Positions 1 through 9,976 of a stretch of DNA of 64,000 nucleotides are shown piece by piece; the first letter of the stretch is position 1, and each line of letters starts with the position of its first letter. The DNA comes from Candidatus Thiopontia autotrophica (GTDB lineage: Bacteria > Pseudomonadota > Gammaproteobacteria > GCF-002020875). The position numbers were made by a program, and so were the translations under genes. The notes under the pieces were generated by a model. The model did not search any database and had not been told where the DNA came from. It worked only from the letters and a program-made list of their open reading frames with translations. The stretch spans positions 81,018-145,017 of the forward strand of contig JACNFK010000024.1 in NCBI GenBank assembly GCA_014384675.1, read 5' to 3'.

Positions 1-2
1 TG

Positions 3-1106
3 CGACCATTCTGGTCCGAGAACATGGGTAACCCATCATCACGCCACCGTTATGGTCGGATCGCCAGAAATGCGATAGAGAAGGCCAGGGCGCAGGTTGC
101 CGAATTGCTGAATGTTTCGGTTGACCAAATTATTTTTACAGGAAGTGGAACAGAGGCAAATCATCTTGCAATTCATGGTATTGCCAAATCATTATCATCT
201 AAAAACTTAACTAATAAGGTGGTTGCGGTTGGCTCGACAGAGCATGCAAGCATTCTCTCTGCTGCCAATAGTATGGAGCATAGTGGTTGGGATGTTGTTC
301 AGCTTCAGGTAGATCATAATGGGTTGTTTGGGGATGAGGCTCTGAAGCAGATTAGGGCAAATTATCCCTCAATCGTCTCTGTAATGTTGGCCAATAATGA
401 GACTGGAGTGATCCAGAATATTGCACCAGTAGTTGAGCAGGCTCACAAGATTGGTGCAGTTGTCCATGTCGATGCAAGTCAGGCAGCAGGAAAAATTCCA
501 CTGAACTTTACCGAACTGAATGTAGATTGCATGACTGTTTCAGCCCACAAGATGTATGGACCAAAGGGGGTGGCAGCATTGATATTGGCGCCATCCCTGG
601 AACTGAGCCCGATTATTAATGGTGGAGGCCAGGAGATGGGGCTGCGTTCAGGCACCGAAAATGTCCCTGCAATAGTAGGATTTGGTGCTGCAGCACTGTT
701 GTCAGTCAATAATCTGAAAGATAGTGGTGCCAGCTTGTTGGAGACAAGAAGATATCTTGAGGCCGGACTTAAGAATATAGATGGAATAGAGATTGTGGCT
801 GAGACGGCAGATAGATTACCCAATACGGTAATGATGATCATCACCGCGGTTGAGGGTGAGACCATGTTGATGCAGCTTGACCAGCGTGGTTTTTGTCTCT
901 CGAGTGGATCAGCCTGTCAGGCTGGAAAAACAGACCCGAGCCATGTTTTGATGGCTATGGGCATTTCCGGGCAACAGGCAAAGAGTGCAGTGAGAGTAAG
1001 CCTCTGCAGAGGAGTTACCAGAGATGAAATAGATCTGTTTCTGGATGCATTGTCAGAGATTGCATTATCGCAGTCGTCAGCCGTTAGTATGACAGCCTGG
1101 GGTTAA
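3..1106 (+). CDS. NifS/IscS-family cysteine desulfurase, 5' end outside the window
   Basis: PLP-dependent (class V aminotransferase fold) enzyme of the cysteine desulfurase family, which takes sulfur from L-cysteine as an enzyme persulfide. The frame stays open to the window edge and reads ..FWSENMGNPSSRHRYG before the first internal ATG at 24, which is a mid-N-terminal family motif, so the true start lies upstream. The PLP lysine is in SAHKMYGPKG and the catalytic cysteine in SSGSACQAG. About 368 codons are visible against roughly 380-400 for the family. It lies 112 bp upstream of iscS and is clearly diverged from it. Paralogues of this kind are found next to iscS in some gammaproteobacteria; which sulfur acceptor it serves cannot be read from the sequence. 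Confidence 0.9.
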   Translation, partial: RPFWSENMGNPSSRHRYGRIARNAIEKARAQVAELLNVSVDQIIFTGSGTEANHLAIHGIAKSLSSKNLTNKVVAVGSTEHASILSAANSMEHSGWDVVQLQVDHNGLFGDEALKQIRANYPSIVSVMLANNETGVIQNIAPVVEQAHKIGAVVHVDASQAAGKIPLNFTELNVDCMTVSAHKMYGPKGVAALILAPSLELSPIINGGGQEMGLRSGTENVPAIVGFGAAALLSVNNLKDSGASLLETRRYLEAGLKNIDGIEIVAETADRLPNTVMMIITAVEGETMLMQLDQRGFCLSSGSACQAGKTDPSHVLMAMGISGQQAKSAVRVSLCRGVTRDEIDLFLDALSEIALSQSSAVSMTAWG

Positions 1107-1218
1107 GTGAAGTAGATCAAAATGGTACAATATCAGCAATCAACGAAAGAGAAGTATGGCTCTTGTGAAGAGCATGGTGGGAGCTTGCTTCTTGATATGG
1201 AAATTTACGAGTAGATAA

Positions 1219-2460
1219 ATGATGACACAATCAAATAACCAATCCAGCAGTCGCCCCATATATCTGGATAACTCAGCAACTACCCCGGTTGATCCGCGTG
1301 TTGCTGAGGTGATGGTGCAGTACCTTACAGCTGATACCAAGTTTGGTAACCCGGCCTCCAAATCTCATGTCTATGGGTGGGAGGCAGAGGATGCGGTCGA
1401 GAGCGCTAGAGAGGATGTTGCTCAACTGATTGGGGCAGATCCCAAAGAGATTATCTGGACATCGGGCGCTACAGAATCGGATAACCTTGCCATCAAGGGG
1501 ATTGCCCACTTTTATCACAAGAAGGGTAAACATATTGTCACCAGCTCAATTGAGCATAAAGCGGTTCTTGATAGCTGTCGCCAACTGGAGCGTGAGGGTT
1601 ATGAGATTACCTATCTGCAGCCGGAGTCTGACGGACTTATAGATATATCCAGGCTGGAGGCAGCTCTGCGTGATGACACAATTCTGGTCTCCATTATGCA
1701 CGTTAATAACGAGATTGGGGTGGTGCAGGACCTGGAGGCAATTGGAAAGTTAACGCGCGAACGCAAAATTTTCTTCCATTCAGATGCGGCACAGAGTGCT
1801 GGCAAGGTGGAGATTGATGTAAACAGAATGAATATTGACCTGATGTCATTCTCGGCACATAAGGTTTATGGCCCCAAGGGTGTTGGTGCTCTCTATGTTA
1901 GACGCAAGCCGCGTGTAAGGCTGGAGGCACAGATGCATGGCGGTGGTCATGAGCGTGGCATGCGCTCCGGAACGCTTGCTGTACATCAGATTGCAGGAAT
2001 GGGCGAGGCCTTCCGTATCGCAAAAGAGGAGATGGCAGAGGAGTCAGTTCGTCTGGAGGCTCTGCGTGACCGTTTCCTTGATGGCATCAAGGAGATGGAA
2101 GAGGTCTATGTCAACGGAGATCTCAAGAACCGTGTTCCTGGAAACATAAATGTCAGTTTCAATTTTGTAGAGGGTGAATCATTGATGATGGCACTAAACA
2201 GGCTGGCAGTATCCTCCGGATCTGCCTGTACCTCAGCCAGCCTTGAACCATCTTATGTGCTGCGCGCAATCGGGAGAAATGATGAGTTGGCGCATAGCTC
2301 TATCCGTTTTACCTTCGGCCGTTTTACTACCGAGGATGAGGTTGATGAAGCAGTCTCTCTGGCTGTTCATCATGTAAATAAACTGCGCGAGCTATCACCA
2401 TTATGGGATATGTACAAGGATGGTATCGACCTTAGTACAGTACAGTGGGCGGCACACTGA
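1219..2460 (+). CDS. iscS: Cysteine desulfurase IscS
   Basis: Main sulfur donor for Fe-S cluster assembly and tRNA thiolation in the cytoplasm. The 413-residue protein matches the usual length (E. coli 404). It has the N-terminal [14 protein letters not shown] motif, the PLP-binding lysine at about K215 in [11 protein letters not shown], and the catalytic loop cysteine at about C337 in [14 protein letters not shown]. The C-terminus ([14 protein letters not shown]) is typical of the IscS branch that docks with IscU. Two adjacent ATG codons (1219 and 1222) could both start it and no strong ribosome-binding site is visible. iscA follows after only 29 bp, leaving no room for iscU, which normally lies here. 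Confidence 0.97.
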   Translation: MMTQSNNQSSSRPIYLDNSATTPVDPRVAEVMVQYLTADTKFGNPASKSHVYGWEAEDAVESAREDVAQLIGADPKEIIWTSGATESDNLAIKGIAHFYHKKGKHIVTSSIEHKAVLDSCRQLEREGYEITYLQPESDGLIDISRLEAALRDDTILVSIMHVNNEIGVVQDLEAIGKLTRERKIFFHSDAAQSAGKVEIDVNRMNIDLMSFSAHKVYGPKGVGALYVRRKPRVRLEAQMHGGGHERGMRSGTLAVHQIAGMGEAFRIAKEEMAEESVRLEALRDRFLDGIKEMEEVYVNGDLKNRVPGNINVSFNFVEGESLMMALNRLAVSSGSACTSASLEPSYVLRAIGRNDELAHSSIRFTFGRFTTEDEVDEAVSLAVHHVNKLRELSPLWDMYKDGIDLSTVQWAAH

Positions 2461-2489
2461 ATACACTCCACAGAGACTAGGAATTAGAG

Positions 2490-2813
2490 ATGGCAATTAC
2501 AATGACATCTGCAGCAGCAGAACGGGTTAAGAGTTTTCTGGATAATCGTGGCCAGGGTGTTGGCCTGCGCCTTGGAGTAAAAACATCTGGATGTTCCGGT
2601 ATGGCCTATGTGCTCGAGTTTGTCGATGAGGTTGAGGATGATGACCAGATATTTGAGCTGGATGGTGTCAAGATAATCGTTGACCCAAAGAGTATGGTAT
2701 ATCTGGATGGTACAGAGCTGGATTACGGGAAAGAGGGGCTGAACGAGGGCTTTCAGTTCAATAACCCTAATGTAAAAAACAGCTGTGGGTGTGGTGAGAG
2801 CTTTAATGTTTGA
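2490..2813 (+). CDS. iscA: Iron-sulfur assembly protein IscA
   Basis: A-type Fe-S carrier/scaffold of the ISC system, 107 residues. The three conserved cysteines that ligate iron or a cluster are visible: one in [10 protein letters not shown] and two in the C-terminal CGCGESF motif. It lies 29 bp after iscS and just before hscB; the hscB start is within a few bases of the iscA stop, so translation is probably coupled. An upstream AGGAATTAGAG stretch can serve as ribosome-binding site for the ATG at 2490. Confidence 0.96.
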   Translation: MAITMTSAAAERVKSFLDNRGQGVGLRLGVKTSGCSGMAYVLEFVDEVEDDDQIFELDGVKIIVDPKSMVYLDGTELDYGKEGLNEGFQFNNPNVKNSCGCGESFNV

Positions 2814-2818
2814 GCCTT

Positions 2819-3340
2819 ATGGATCTTACAACCAACTACTTCGAACTGTTTGGGATTCCTGTCAGCTACTCAGTTGACAAGGGAAGGCTTGCGGAAAGTT
2901 ATCGTGAGCTACAACAGTTGTTTCATCCTGATCGCTTTGCCAGCTCTTCAGCACAAGAGCGCAGACTTTCGCTGCAGATGGCCTCGAGGATCAATGAAGG
3001 AAACCGTGTGTTACGCGACCCGATTGAGCGGGCACGTTATCTCTTGGAGCTGAATGAAGTCGATCTGGGTACAGATGGAGAGACTCTTCGTGACAACCAG
3101 TTTCTGCTGGAGCAGATGGAGCTGCGTGAGGAGCTGGATGAGATCCAGCACGGCAGTGATCCAGGGAGTGCTCTTGACCGCTTTGTAATGCAGATGGATG
3201 AGCGCATCAGAGAACAGGGTGAACAATTTACCCGGCAATGGGAGAGCTCGCATGAAGAGGCACGTCAAACTATCCAGAGAATGCAATTCTTCAGCCGTCT
3301 CTACCATCAGGCAGAAACCATGCTGGATGATTTAATTTAA
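2819..3340 (+). CDS. hscB: Fe-S protein assembly co-chaperone HscB (J-domain)
   Basis: J-type co-chaperone that delivers IscU to HscA and stimulates its ATPase. The N-terminal J domain carries the HPD triad (FHPDRFA), followed by the C-terminal helical client-binding domain with the characteristic FLLEQMELREELDEI segment. The ATG at 2819 gives a start like that of E. coli HscB (MDYFTLFG). A TTG at 2810 that overlaps the iscA stop is an alternative with a better-placed GAGAG upstream. It sits between iscA and hscA as in the canonical operon. Confidence 0.95.
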   Translation: MDLTTNYFELFGIPVSYSVDKGRLAESYRELQQLFHPDRFASSSAQERRLSLQMASRINEGNRVLRDPIERARYLLELNEVDLGTDGETLRDNQFLLEQMELREELDEIQHGSDPGSALDRFVMQMDERIREQGEQFTRQWESSHEEARQTIQRMQFFSRLYHQAETMLDDLI

Positions 3341-3349
3341 GAGGTCTCC

Positions 3350-5224
3350 ATGGCACTGTTACAGATTTCCGAACCTGGACAATCGTCCGCACCACATCAG
3401 CATCATCTTGCAGCAGGGATTGATTTGGGCACAACCAATTCATTGGTTGCCTCTGTGCGTAGTGGATCTGCCGAAACCCTGCCAGATGATAATGGAGAGC
3501 ATATGCTTCCATCTGTAGTTAGATATCATGCAGGGTCGAAAGCCCCAACCGTTGGATATTTAGCGCGTGAATCTGCTGTAGATGACCCAATTAATACACT
3601 AGTGTCAATCAAGCGCATCATGGGCAAGAGTGTTGAAGAGCTTAAAGACGTATCAAGGCAGTATCCATACTCGTTTATTGAGACCCAATCATCAGTCCCA
3701 AGAATCAAGACAGCTGCAGGTGCGGTTAGCCCTATTGAGGTTTCGGCAGAGATCCTCTCTGTTCTCAACAGACGTGCAGAAAGTACTCTGGGTAGTGATC
3801 TGGAGGGGGTTGTTATTACAGTTCCTGCATACTTTGATGATGCGCAGCGTCAGGCAACCAAGGATGCTGCAAAATTGGCAGGATTGAATGTGTTGCGCCT
3901 GCTTAACGAGCCAACTGCAGCAGCAGTTGCATATGGCCTGGATTCACAGCCAGAGGGGATCCATGCCGTTTATGATTTTGGTGGAGGCACCTTTGATATC
4001 TCAATTCTGCGCCTGACCCGTGGGGTTTTTGAGGTGCTCTCAACTGGTGGTGATGCGGTGTTGGGCGGAGATGACATGGATCATCTGGTTGCGGAGTGGA
4101 TGAGTAGAGAGGCAGGAGATGAGACCTTGTCTCTTCAGTATCTGTTGACAGAGGCCCGCAATGCAAAGGAGGCATTGACCAAATCTGAAGAGGTTGAATT
4201 GACTCTGCAACATGGTAATTCAGCGGTGTGGCAGGGGGTGCTTACAAGAGAGCAATTTGATGAGCTGGTTGCGCCAGTTGTTAAGAAGACCATGAGAATT
4301 GTGCGACGCGCAATACGTGATGCCGGTGTAGAGAGAGATGAGATTAACGAGATAGTGTTGGTTGGAGGTTCTACAAGAGTTCCTCTGGTTAGAAAAGAGA
4401 TGGAGACGTTTTTTGAGCAGACTCCACTGCAGGGAATCGATCCCGAACGTGTGGTAGCTCTAGGTGCCGCCATTCAGGCTGATATTCTGGTTGGCAACAA
4501 AAAGGATGGTGAGCTGTTGCTGCTTGATGTGACACCACTCTCTCTTGGTCTGGAGATTATGGGTGGAATGACAGAGGTGGTAATCCCCAGAAATACCACA
4601 ATACCGGTTGCCAGAGCGCAGGAGTTCACCACTTTCAAGGATGGACAGACAGCAATGTCGATCCATGTTGTTCAGGGTGAGCGTGAGATGGTTGAGGATA
4701 ACCGTTCGTTGGCCCGTTTTGAGTTGAGAGGCATTCCACCAATGGTGGCTGGGGCGGCCAGGATACGGGTAACTTTTCAGGTTGATGCAGACGGCTTGCT
4801 CTCTGTCTCTGCACGAGAAGAGAATAGCGGGGTGGAGGCGGAGATTGAGGTAAAACCATCCTATGGACTAAGCGATGGTGAAGTAGAAGGTATGCTAAAG
4901 GATTCTTACCGTTTTGCCGAGGCTGACCGTGATATGAGAATGTTGCGAGAGCAACAGGTGGAAGCTGACAGAACCATTGTCGCATTAGAGGCAGCACTCC
5001 AGCAGGATGGTGACTCCTTATTGAGTGGTGATGAGAGGGCCCGACTTGAAGAGTTGATTGCCAGACTGCGTGAAATCTCCTTGGGTGACAATAGAGATGA
5101 GATAGAAAAGGCCATTGAGAAAACCAATAGAGAGAGCGAATTTTATGCGGCTCGAAGAATGGATCGCTCAGTTCATGATGCCTTATCTGGAAAAAGTGTG
5201 GATGAGATAGGAGAGGGGAAATGA
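3350..5224 (+). CDS. hscA: Fe-S protein assembly chaperone HscA (Hsp70 family)
   Basis: Specialised Hsp70 that helps transfer clusters from IscU, 624 residues. The actin-like ATPase domain shows [24 protein letters not shown] and [12 protein letters not shown]; the substrate-binding domain follows from about residue 395 ([14 protein letters not shown]). The start ATG has a GAGGT ribosome-binding site nine bases upstream. The stop overlaps the fdx start (ATGA). HscA and HscB normally act on the LPPVK motif of IscU, which is not encoded in this operon as seen here. Confidence 0.97.
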   Translation: MALLQISEPGQSSAPHQHHLAAGIDLGTTNSLVASVRSGSAETLPDDNGEHMLPSVVRYHAGSKAPTVGYLARESAVDDPINTLVSIKRIMGKSVEELKDVSRQYPYSFIETQSSVPRIKTAAGAVSPIEVSAEILSVLNRRAESTLGSDLEGVVITVPAYFDDAQRQATKDAAKLAGLNVLRLLNEPTAAAVAYGLDSQPEGIHAVYDFGGGTFDISILRLTRGVFEVLSTGGDAVLGGDDMDHLVAEWMSREAGDETLSLQYLLTEARNAKEALTKSEEVELTLQHGNSAVWQGVLTREQFDELVAPVVKKTMRIVRRAIRDAGVERDEINEIVLVGGSTRVPLVRKEMETFFEQTPLQGIDPERVVALGAAIQADILVGNKKDGELLLLDVTPLSLGLEIMGGMTEVVIPRNTTIPVARAQEFTTFKDGQTAMSIHVVQGEREMVEDNRSLARFELRGIPPMVAGAARIRVTFQVDADGLLSVSAREENSGVEAEIEVKPSYGLSDGEVEGMLKDSYRFAEADRDMRMLREQQVEADRTIVALEAALQQDGDSLLSGDERARLEELIARLREISLGDNRDEIEKAIEKTNRESEFYAARRMDRSVHDALSGKSVDEIGEGK

Positions 5225-5559
5225 CGCAGATAATTGTATTGCCACACGAAGAGCTCTGTCCTGAGGGGGCTGTTATTGAGGCGGAGATTGGAACAACCAT
5301 ACTTGATGCGCTGTTGGAGAATGATGTAGAGCTTGAACATGCTTGTGAAAAAAGCTGTGCCTGTACCACCTGTCACTGTTACGTTCGAGAGGGTGGGGAC
5401 TCTCTGAATGAGAATGAGGAGGCTGAGGATGATATGCTTGACAAGGCTTGGGGGCTTGACCTTGATTCCAGGTTGAGTTGTCAGGCGGTGGTTGCAGATG
5501 AGGATCTGGTGGTTGAGATACCTAAATATACTATTAACATGGTTTCTGAAAACAATTAA
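5221..5559 (+). CDS. fdx: ISC-type [2Fe-2S] ferredoxin
   Basis: Adrenodoxin-like [2Fe-2S] ferredoxin that supplies electrons for cluster assembly, 112 residues. Cluster ligands are visible in the pattern [12 protein letters not shown] and a distal cysteine in RLSCQAVV. It overlaps hscA by four bases and is co-directional with the rest of the isc genes. Its length matches E. coli Fdx (111 residues). Confidence 0.96.
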   Translation: MTQIIVLPHEELCPEGAVIEAEIGTTILDALLENDVELEHACEKSCACTTCHCYVREGGDSLNENEEAEDDMLDKAWGLDLDSRLSCQAVVADEDLVVEIPKYTINMVSENN

Positions 5560-5570
5560 GTAGTCGTCTC

Positions 5571-5632
5571 CAGGTAATCAGCCCGCCTCGTGCCTCGGTT
5601 ACTTCGTCTCCTGCCTGCGCGGGGATGACCTG
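5571..5632. repeat. REP-like imperfect palindrome between fdx and iscX
   Basis: The 110-bp fdx-iscX gap contains CAGGTAATCAGCCCGC (5571-5586) facing an imperfect inverted copy (5619-5632, reverse complement CAGGTCATCCCCGC). The inner arm with its GCGCGGGGATGACC core resembles widespread bacterial REP-type palindromes. It could fold in the transcript and lower or stabilise iscX expression. Only one clear copy was seen in the window. Confidence 0.45.
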
Positions 5633-5669
5633 ATAAGAGCTTCCTGAGCTATTAAATGAGAGTTTTAAG

Positions 5670-5870
5670 ATGAATTTAAGATGGACAGATGTACATGATA
5701 TTGCCATTGAATTGGATGAGGCCTATCCGGATATGGATCCGATGACGATTAACTTCGTTGATCTGCACCGTTTTGTGTTGGAGCTGGAAGGGTTTTCCGA
5801 CAACCCTGACCATGGTGGGGAAAAAGTGCTGGAGGCGATTCAGATGTCGTGGATCGAAGAGCGTGATTAG
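5670..5870 (+). CDS. iscX: Fe-S assembly protein IscX
   Basis: Small acidic protein (66 residues) of the IscX/YfhJ family that binds IscS and iron and modulates cluster assembly. Family features visible are the N-terminal LRWTDVHDIAIEL, the central YPDMDP and the C-terminal EAIQMSWIEER. It closes the isc operon, separated from fdx by a palindrome, and is followed by a hairpin terminator before ndk. Confidence 0.95.
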   Translation: MNLRWTDVHDIAIELDEAYPDMDPMTINFVDLHRFVLELEGFSDNPDHGGEKVLEAIQMSWIEERD

Positions 5871-5917
5871 TGGTAAAATCTGCGCTCGGATTTTGAGCTG
5901 AATTTTTATGACTGAGG

Positions 5918-5943
5918 CCCGCATTGATGCGGGTCGATTTTTT
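5918..5943 (+). terminator. Intrinsic terminator after iscX
   Basis: Perfect 6-bp stem CCCGCA/TGCGGG with a TTGA loop, followed by TCGATTTTTT. It lies 47 bp after the iscX stop and just before the ndk ribosome-binding site, so it separates the isc operon from ndk. Confidence 0.8.
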
Positions 5944-5959
5944 ATGGAGAAAAGAACCC

Positions 5960-6388
5960 ATGGCGATTGAACGCACTTTTTCGATTATCAAACCAGATGC
6001 TGTAGCCAAGAATGTAATTGGCAAGATCTATTCCCGTTTTGAGTCTAACGGTCTGCGTATCGTTGCCTCGAAAATGGTGCATATGACCAAAGAGCAGGCT
6101 GGTGGCTTCTATGCTGTGCACAAGGAGCGTCCTTTCTACAATGACCTGGTTGAGTTCATGACTTCTGGCCCTGTAATGGTTCAGGTTCTGGAGGGGGAGG
6201 GTGCGATCACCAAGAATCGTGAGATTATGGGGGCTACCAATCCACAGGAGGCGGCTGAAGGCACTATCCGTGCAGACTTTGCCGATACCCTGGACGAGAA
6301 TGCCGTACATGGTTCCGATGCTCCTGAGACTGCAGCACAGGAGATCGAATATTTCTTCCCAGAGGGAGTCTGTGAACGCACCCGTTAA
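5960..6388 (+). CDS. ndk: Nucleoside diphosphate kinase
   Basis: Exchanges gamma-phosphates between NTPs and NDPs, 142 residues. It begins [15 protein letters not shown], a typical Ndk start. The phosphate-accepting histidine is in AVHGSDAPE, and [12 protein letters not shown] and [11 protein letters not shown] are family segments. The ATG at 5960 is chosen because a GGAGAAAAG ribosome-binding site lies at 5947-5955; an upstream TTG in frame is not needed. ndk-rlmN is a conserved gammaproteobacterial pair. Confidence 0.97.
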   Translation: MAIERTFSIIKPDAVAKNVIGKIYSRFESNGLRIVASKMVHMTKEQAGGFYAVHKERPFYNDLVEFMTSGPVMVQVLEGEGAITKNREIMGATNPQEAAEGTIRADFADTLDENAVHGSDAPETAAQEIEYFFPEGVCERTR

Positions 6389-7463
6389 TTTACTGGGGTT
6401 AAACCGTACACAACTGGAGGCCTTCTTTGCCGAGCATGGTGAGAAGGCCTTTCGTGCTTCTCAGGTGCTGAAATGGATCCATCAGCAGGGGGTTGCAGAT
6501 TTTGCTCAAATGACAAATCTGAGCAAAACTCTGCGTGAGAAGCTAACGGATATATCTGTTGTTCAGATTCCAGAGGTTATTGCCGACCGCATCTCTACTG
6601 ATGGTACTCGCAAGTGGCTACTTGAACTGGAGGACGGGAATTCGGTAGAGACCGTTTTCATCCCGGAGAAGGGGCGTGGTACCTTGTGCATCTCTTCTCA
6701 GGTTGGGTGCTCACTTAACTGTACATTCTGTAATACAGCACAACATGGTTACAGCCGTAACCTCTCTTCTGCAGAGATTATTGCGCAACTGTGGGTGGCA
6801 GACAGGCTGCTAGGGCGTGAGGGCCCAGGGTCACATCAGCGAGTTATCACCAATGTAGTGTTGATGGGAATGGGGGAGCCGTTGCTGAATTTCGACTCCG
6901 TGGTCTCCGCCATGGAGTTGATGAAGGAGGATTTCGCCTATGGACTCTCTCGCAGAAGAATAACCCTTAGCACCTCTGGAGTGGTTCCAATGATGGATCG
7001 TCTCAAGGAGACGTGTCATGTCAGTCTTGCAGTCTCGCTCCATGCTACAAATAATAAGCTGAGGGATCAACTTGTCCCCATCAACCGGAAATATCCGTTA
7101 GAGGAGTTGATGGATGCATGTAGACGTTATGTCGATGGTTCTCCGAGAAGTCGGGTTACTATCGAGTATATTTTGTTGGGCGGCATTAATGACAGTAGAG
7201 AGGATGCAGCGGCACTGGTTTCGCTGTTACGTACAGTGCCTTCCAAGGTTAATCTGATCCCATACAATCCATATCCTGGTGGGCAGTATGAACGTCCATC
7301 ATCAGAGGCTATTGACAGGTTCCGTTCTGTTCTGATTCAGGCTGGCATTACAACAGTCACCAGAAAAACCAGAGGGGAGGATATTGAGGCGGCATGTGGC
7401 CAGTTGGCTGGACAGTTCAAGGATCGAACCAGAAGGTCTGATAATCCTGAACTCCACAGTTGA
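6372..7463 (+). CDS. rlmN: Dual-specificity rRNA/tRNA methyltransferase RlmN
   Basis: Radical SAM enzyme that methylates C2 of A2503 in 23S rRNA and A37 in some tRNAs, 363 residues. The radical SAM cysteines are in [14 protein letters not shown] (CX3CX2C). The two catalytic cysteines are recognisable in GRGTLCIS and [10 protein letters not shown]. Start chosen at GTG 6372, which overlaps the ndk end by 17 bp and has AGAGGGA upstream; no ATG fits, and an open extension upstream within ndk is not family sequence. Confidence 0.95.
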   Translation: MNAPVNLLGLNRTQLEAFFAEHGEKAFRASQVLKWIHQQGVADFAQMTNLSKTLREKLTDISVVQIPEVIADRISTDGTRKWLLELEDGNSVETVFIPEKGRGTLCISSQVGCSLNCTFCNTAQHGYSRNLSSAEIIAQLWVADRLLGREGPGSHQRVITNVVLMGMGEPLLNFDSVVSAMELMKEDFAYGLSRRRITLSTSGVVPMMDRLKETCHVSLAVSLHATNNKLRDQLVPINRKYPLEELMDACRRYVDGSPRSRVTIEYILLGGINDSREDAAALVSLLRTVPSKVNLIPYNPYPGGQYERPSSEAIDRFRSVLIQAGITTVTRKTRGEDIEAACGQLAGQFKDRTRRSDNPELHS

Positions 7464-7524
7464 CCGCTACAAATTGTCGCAAGCTAATGACATTAAATAT
7501 AAATAACAGTATGTGGTTGTTCGC

Positions 7525-7546
7525 TCCCATCAAGCTTTTTCAGAGG
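7525..7546 (-). repeat. Dispersed element terminus (CCTCTGAAAAAG family), copy 1
   Basis: Read on the minus strand this is CCTCTGAAAAAGCTTGATGG, matching loci near 19417, 27796, 34987 and 57707. It lies in the 95-bp gap between rlmN and the pilW start. Only the terminus is recognisable here, so it is probably a remnant. Confidence 0.7.
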
Positions 7547-7558
7547 TTCCTCAGGATA

Positions 7559-8029
7559 ATGCAGGCTAAAGTATCTCTGGTTTTGAGGCTGGTTTTTGTC
7601 ATAATGGTAGCGACTGTTTTATCTTCTTGTGCAACAACCATAAAATCCCAAAAAAAGTCGGCAAAGGTGGCACAATTACAGCTGGAATTGGGGGTTGCTT
7701 ATATGGAGCAGGGGTATATGGATATGGCTCTGGTTAACCTGGAAAAGGCGCAATCAATCAAGCCGGATGATCCTGAGATACAGTATGCATTGGCACTGTT
7801 GTATCTGAAAAAGGGGAGTGAGGAGAGAGCCGAACAGCACTTTATGCGGGCAATGAGAGAGGACAAGCCATATCCGGAGGCACAGAATGGATATGGTGTG
7901 TTGCTGTGTCGTCAGGGGCGTCACCGGGAGGCGGCCATCTACTTCGGTATGGCGATCAATAATCCTGACTACAAAACCCCGGATGTTGCTACCAGGAATA
8001 GTGAAATTTGTGGAGATGAGATGAAATGA
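7559..8029 (+). CDS. pilW: Type IV pilus biogenesis lipoprotein PilW/PilF, C-terminally shortened
   Basis: TPR lipoprotein that in this family supports outer-membrane secretin (PilQ) assembly. The protein has a short signal peptide ending in the lipobox LSSC (C24), then TPR repeats (LGVAYMEQGYMDMALVNLEKA, ALLYLKKGSEERAEQHF, YGVLLCRQGRHREAA). It ends at NSEIC, where family members read NAGLC and continue for roughly 90 more residues, so the last TPRs are missing (156 residues against about 250). The stop overlaps the rodZ start (ATGA). Start chosen at ATG 7559 because it directly precedes the signal peptide; an in-frame TTG at 7460 is unlikely. Confidence 0.82.
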   Translation: MQAKVSLVLRLVFVIMVATVLSSCATTIKSQKKSAKVAQLQLELGVAYMEQGYMDMALVNLEKAQSIKPDDPEIQYALALLYLKKGSEERAEQHFMRAMREDKPYPEAQNGYGVLLCRQGRHREAAIYFGMAINNPDYKTPDVATRNSEICGDEMK

Positions 8030-8889
8030 GCGAGAAAAACAAAAATGGTGTGGTTGATCAGGGTGAGTTGTTCGAGAAGCCATTGGGGGAGCGCCTGCGT
8101 GAGGCCAGATTGGAGCAGGGGGTCGAGCTGGCTGATGTTTCTCACCAGCTCAAGGTGGAAGAGTCGGTTCTTGTGGCCATTGAAGAGGGAAGAAAGCCAC
8201 CAAGAGCTCTTCCAGATGTATTTTTCAAAGGATTTATCAGAAACTATGCGCGTTACCTAAAGGTTGAGACAGGTGCAAAAGAGACAAGTGTTAATGTCTC
8301 CTCACTAGGTACCACCCCCCCCAGAGAGATTGGCGGAGATAAAGCCGAGAGACCATCTTTTGATCTCGCCTCCAGGCTGGGATCAATTGTTGAGTCGGCA
8401 GGTAATTGGGGCAGAAGTTTTGTAAAAGATCCGGTTAATGAAGTAAAAGAGAATCCATTGCCACCCGTTGTCATACTATTGTCATTGGTTCTGGTTTTCT
8501 GGCTGTTGTCAGGAGGTGATCCCGCGGATGAGCAGCCTGTAGTGGTTGAATCGGTATCGACAGAAAATATTGAGAGCGGTGGTCCGGAGGCAACGGAAAC
8601 AGAGGCCGCCAAACCTGTGAAACCAACCAAACCAGCTGTTAATGATGGAGTTGTGACTATTCAGTATATAGATAGTGCATGGACCAGAATTACCGACGGT
8701 CTTGGACGGGTATTGGTAAAGAGAAGTCTGGATGCAGGCACTATCAAGGATTTCAAGGGGCCACTGCCTTTGAAGGTTGATTTGGGAGCCAGCAGGGTTG
8801 ATATTAAATTCAATGGCAAGCCATTCGATTTTCTTAACTACATCAATGATGATGGTACAGTCCAGTTTGTTCTGGAGAGCAATGAGTGA
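8026..8889 (+). CDS. rodZ: Cytoskeletal shape protein RodZ
   Basis: Bitopic membrane protein that links MreB to the cell-wall elongation machinery. It has an N-terminal helix-turn-helix of the RodZ type ([20 protein letters not shown], then [14 protein letters not shown]), a single membrane segment at about residues 147-164 ([18 protein letters not shown]), a Thr/Glu-rich linker, and a C-terminal periplasmic beta domain ([15 protein letters not shown]). At 287 residues it is shorter than E. coli RodZ (337). It overlaps pilW by four bases and ispG by four bases. Confidence 0.92.
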   Translation: MSEKNKNGVVDQGELFEKPLGERLREARLEQGVELADVSHQLKVEESVLVAIEEGRKPPRALPDVFFKGFIRNYARYLKVETGAKETSVNVSSLGTTPPREIGGDKAERPSFDLASRLGSIVESAGNWGRSFVKDPVNEVKENPLPPVVILLSLVLVFWLLSGGDPADEQPVVVESVSTENIESGGPEATETEAAKPVKPTKPAVNDGVVTIQYIDSAWTRITDGLGRVLVKRSLDAGTIKDFKGPLPLKVDLGASRVDIKFNGKPFDFLNYINDDGTVQFVLESNE

Positions 8890-9962
8890 CATCGCTCTCT
8901 CCTGTGTCACGTAGAGTCTCTCGCAAGATCCACGTGGGTGGAGTTGCGGTTGGTGGTGATGCCCCAATCTCTGTACAGAGCATGACCAACACCAATACAT
9001 TAGATGTGGAGTCAACGGTTGCCCAGATAGAGGCGTTACAACAGGTGGGGGCTGATATTGTAAGAGTCTCTGTGCCGGATATGGATGCGGCTGAGGCTTT
9101 TGGAGTAATAAAACAGAGGGTATCAGTTCCTCTGGTTGCAGATATCCACTTTGATCACAAGATTGCATTGCGTGTTGCTGAACTTGGGGTGGACTGTCTG
9201 AGGATTAATCCAGGCAATATAGGCAAGGAGGAGAGGGTACGAGAGGTGGTTGCCTCTGCACGTGATCATGATATTCCGATTCGAATCGGTGTTAATGCCG
9301 GTTCCCTGGAAAAAGATCTGCAGAAAAAGTATCGGGAGCCAACTCCGGAGGCAATGGTGGAGTCTGCGTTTCGTCATATAGAGTACCTTGATAAGCTCGA
9401 TTTCCAGGACTTCAAGATAAGTCTGAAGGCCTCGGATGTTTTTATGACTGTGTCAGCATACCGATTGCTGGCAGATCAGATTACACAACCGCTCCACCTC
9501 GGAATTACAGAAGCGGGTGGTTTGCGTAGTGGGGCAGTCAAGTCCTCGATAGGGCTTGGATTACTGCTGTCCGAGGGTATTGGAGACACAATTAGGGTCT
9601 CCCTGGCGGCGGATCCGGTTGAAGAGATAAAGGTAGGTTTTGATATTTTGAAGAGCCTTCATCTGCGTAGCAAAGGGGTAAACCTTATTGCCTGCCCATC
9701 ATGTTCACGGCAAAATTTTGATGTCATTGATACTGTAAACAGGCTGGAGGAGCGTCTGGAGGATGTGATTGAGCCGATCAATGTGGCAGTAATAGGATGT
9801 GTAGTTAATGGGCCCGGTGAGGCCAAAGAGGTACAGGTTGCAGTAACCGGAGGTGATCCAAATCTGATCTACCTGAATGGTATTCCTGACCATAAGGCTG
9901 GTAACGAGGAGCTGGTTGATGTGTTGGAGCGTCAAATCCGGGAACAACTTGGTAACAATTAG
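8886..9962 (+). CDS. ispG: 4-hydroxy-3-methylbut-2-enyl-diphosphate synthase IspG
   Basis: Penultimate enzyme of the MEP isoprenoid pathway, a [4Fe-4S] protein that reduces MEcPP to HMBPP. Its 358 residues contain the TIM-barrel segment [15 protein letters not shown] and the cluster ligands [11 protein letters not shown] and GCVVNGPGE. Position between rodZ and hisS is conserved in gammaproteobacteria. The start overlaps the rodZ stop. Confidence 0.97.
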   Translation: MTSLSPVSRRVSRKIHVGGVAVGGDAPISVQSMTNTNTLDVESTVAQIEALQQVGADIVRVSVPDMDAAEAFGVIKQRVSVPLVADIHFDHKIALRVAELGVDCLRINPGNIGKEERVREVVASARDHDIPIRIGVNAGSLEKDLQKKYREPTPEAMVESAFRHIEYLDKLDFQDFKISLKASDVFMTVSAYRLLADQITQPLHLGITEAGGLRSGAVKSSIGLGLLLSEGIGDTIRVSLAADPVEEIKVGFDILKSLHLRSKGVNLIACPSCSRQNFDVIDTVNRLEERLEDVIEPINVAVIGCVVNGPGEAKEVQVAVTGGDPNLIYLNGIPDHKAGNEELVDVLERQIREQLGNN

Positions 9963-9976
9963 GTGAGTAGTAACCG

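Noticed and set aside
1158-1173. GCTCTT-AAGAGC hairpin before iscS
   Set aside because: Six-base stem without a T run; too small to call a terminator or regulatory element.
4635-5369. 244-codon open frame on the minus strand inside hscA/fdx
   Set aside because: Fully antisense to well-conserved HscA and Fdx; composition (His, Ser and Pro-rich) is that of a shadow frame.
6201-6371. Upstream extension of rlmN into ndk
   Set aside because: Frame is open by chance inside ndk; family similarity begins at the GTG at 6372.
8509-9168. 219-codon open frame antisense to rodZ/ispG
   Set aside because: Both sense genes have clear motifs; the antisense protein is low-complexity and unlike known families.
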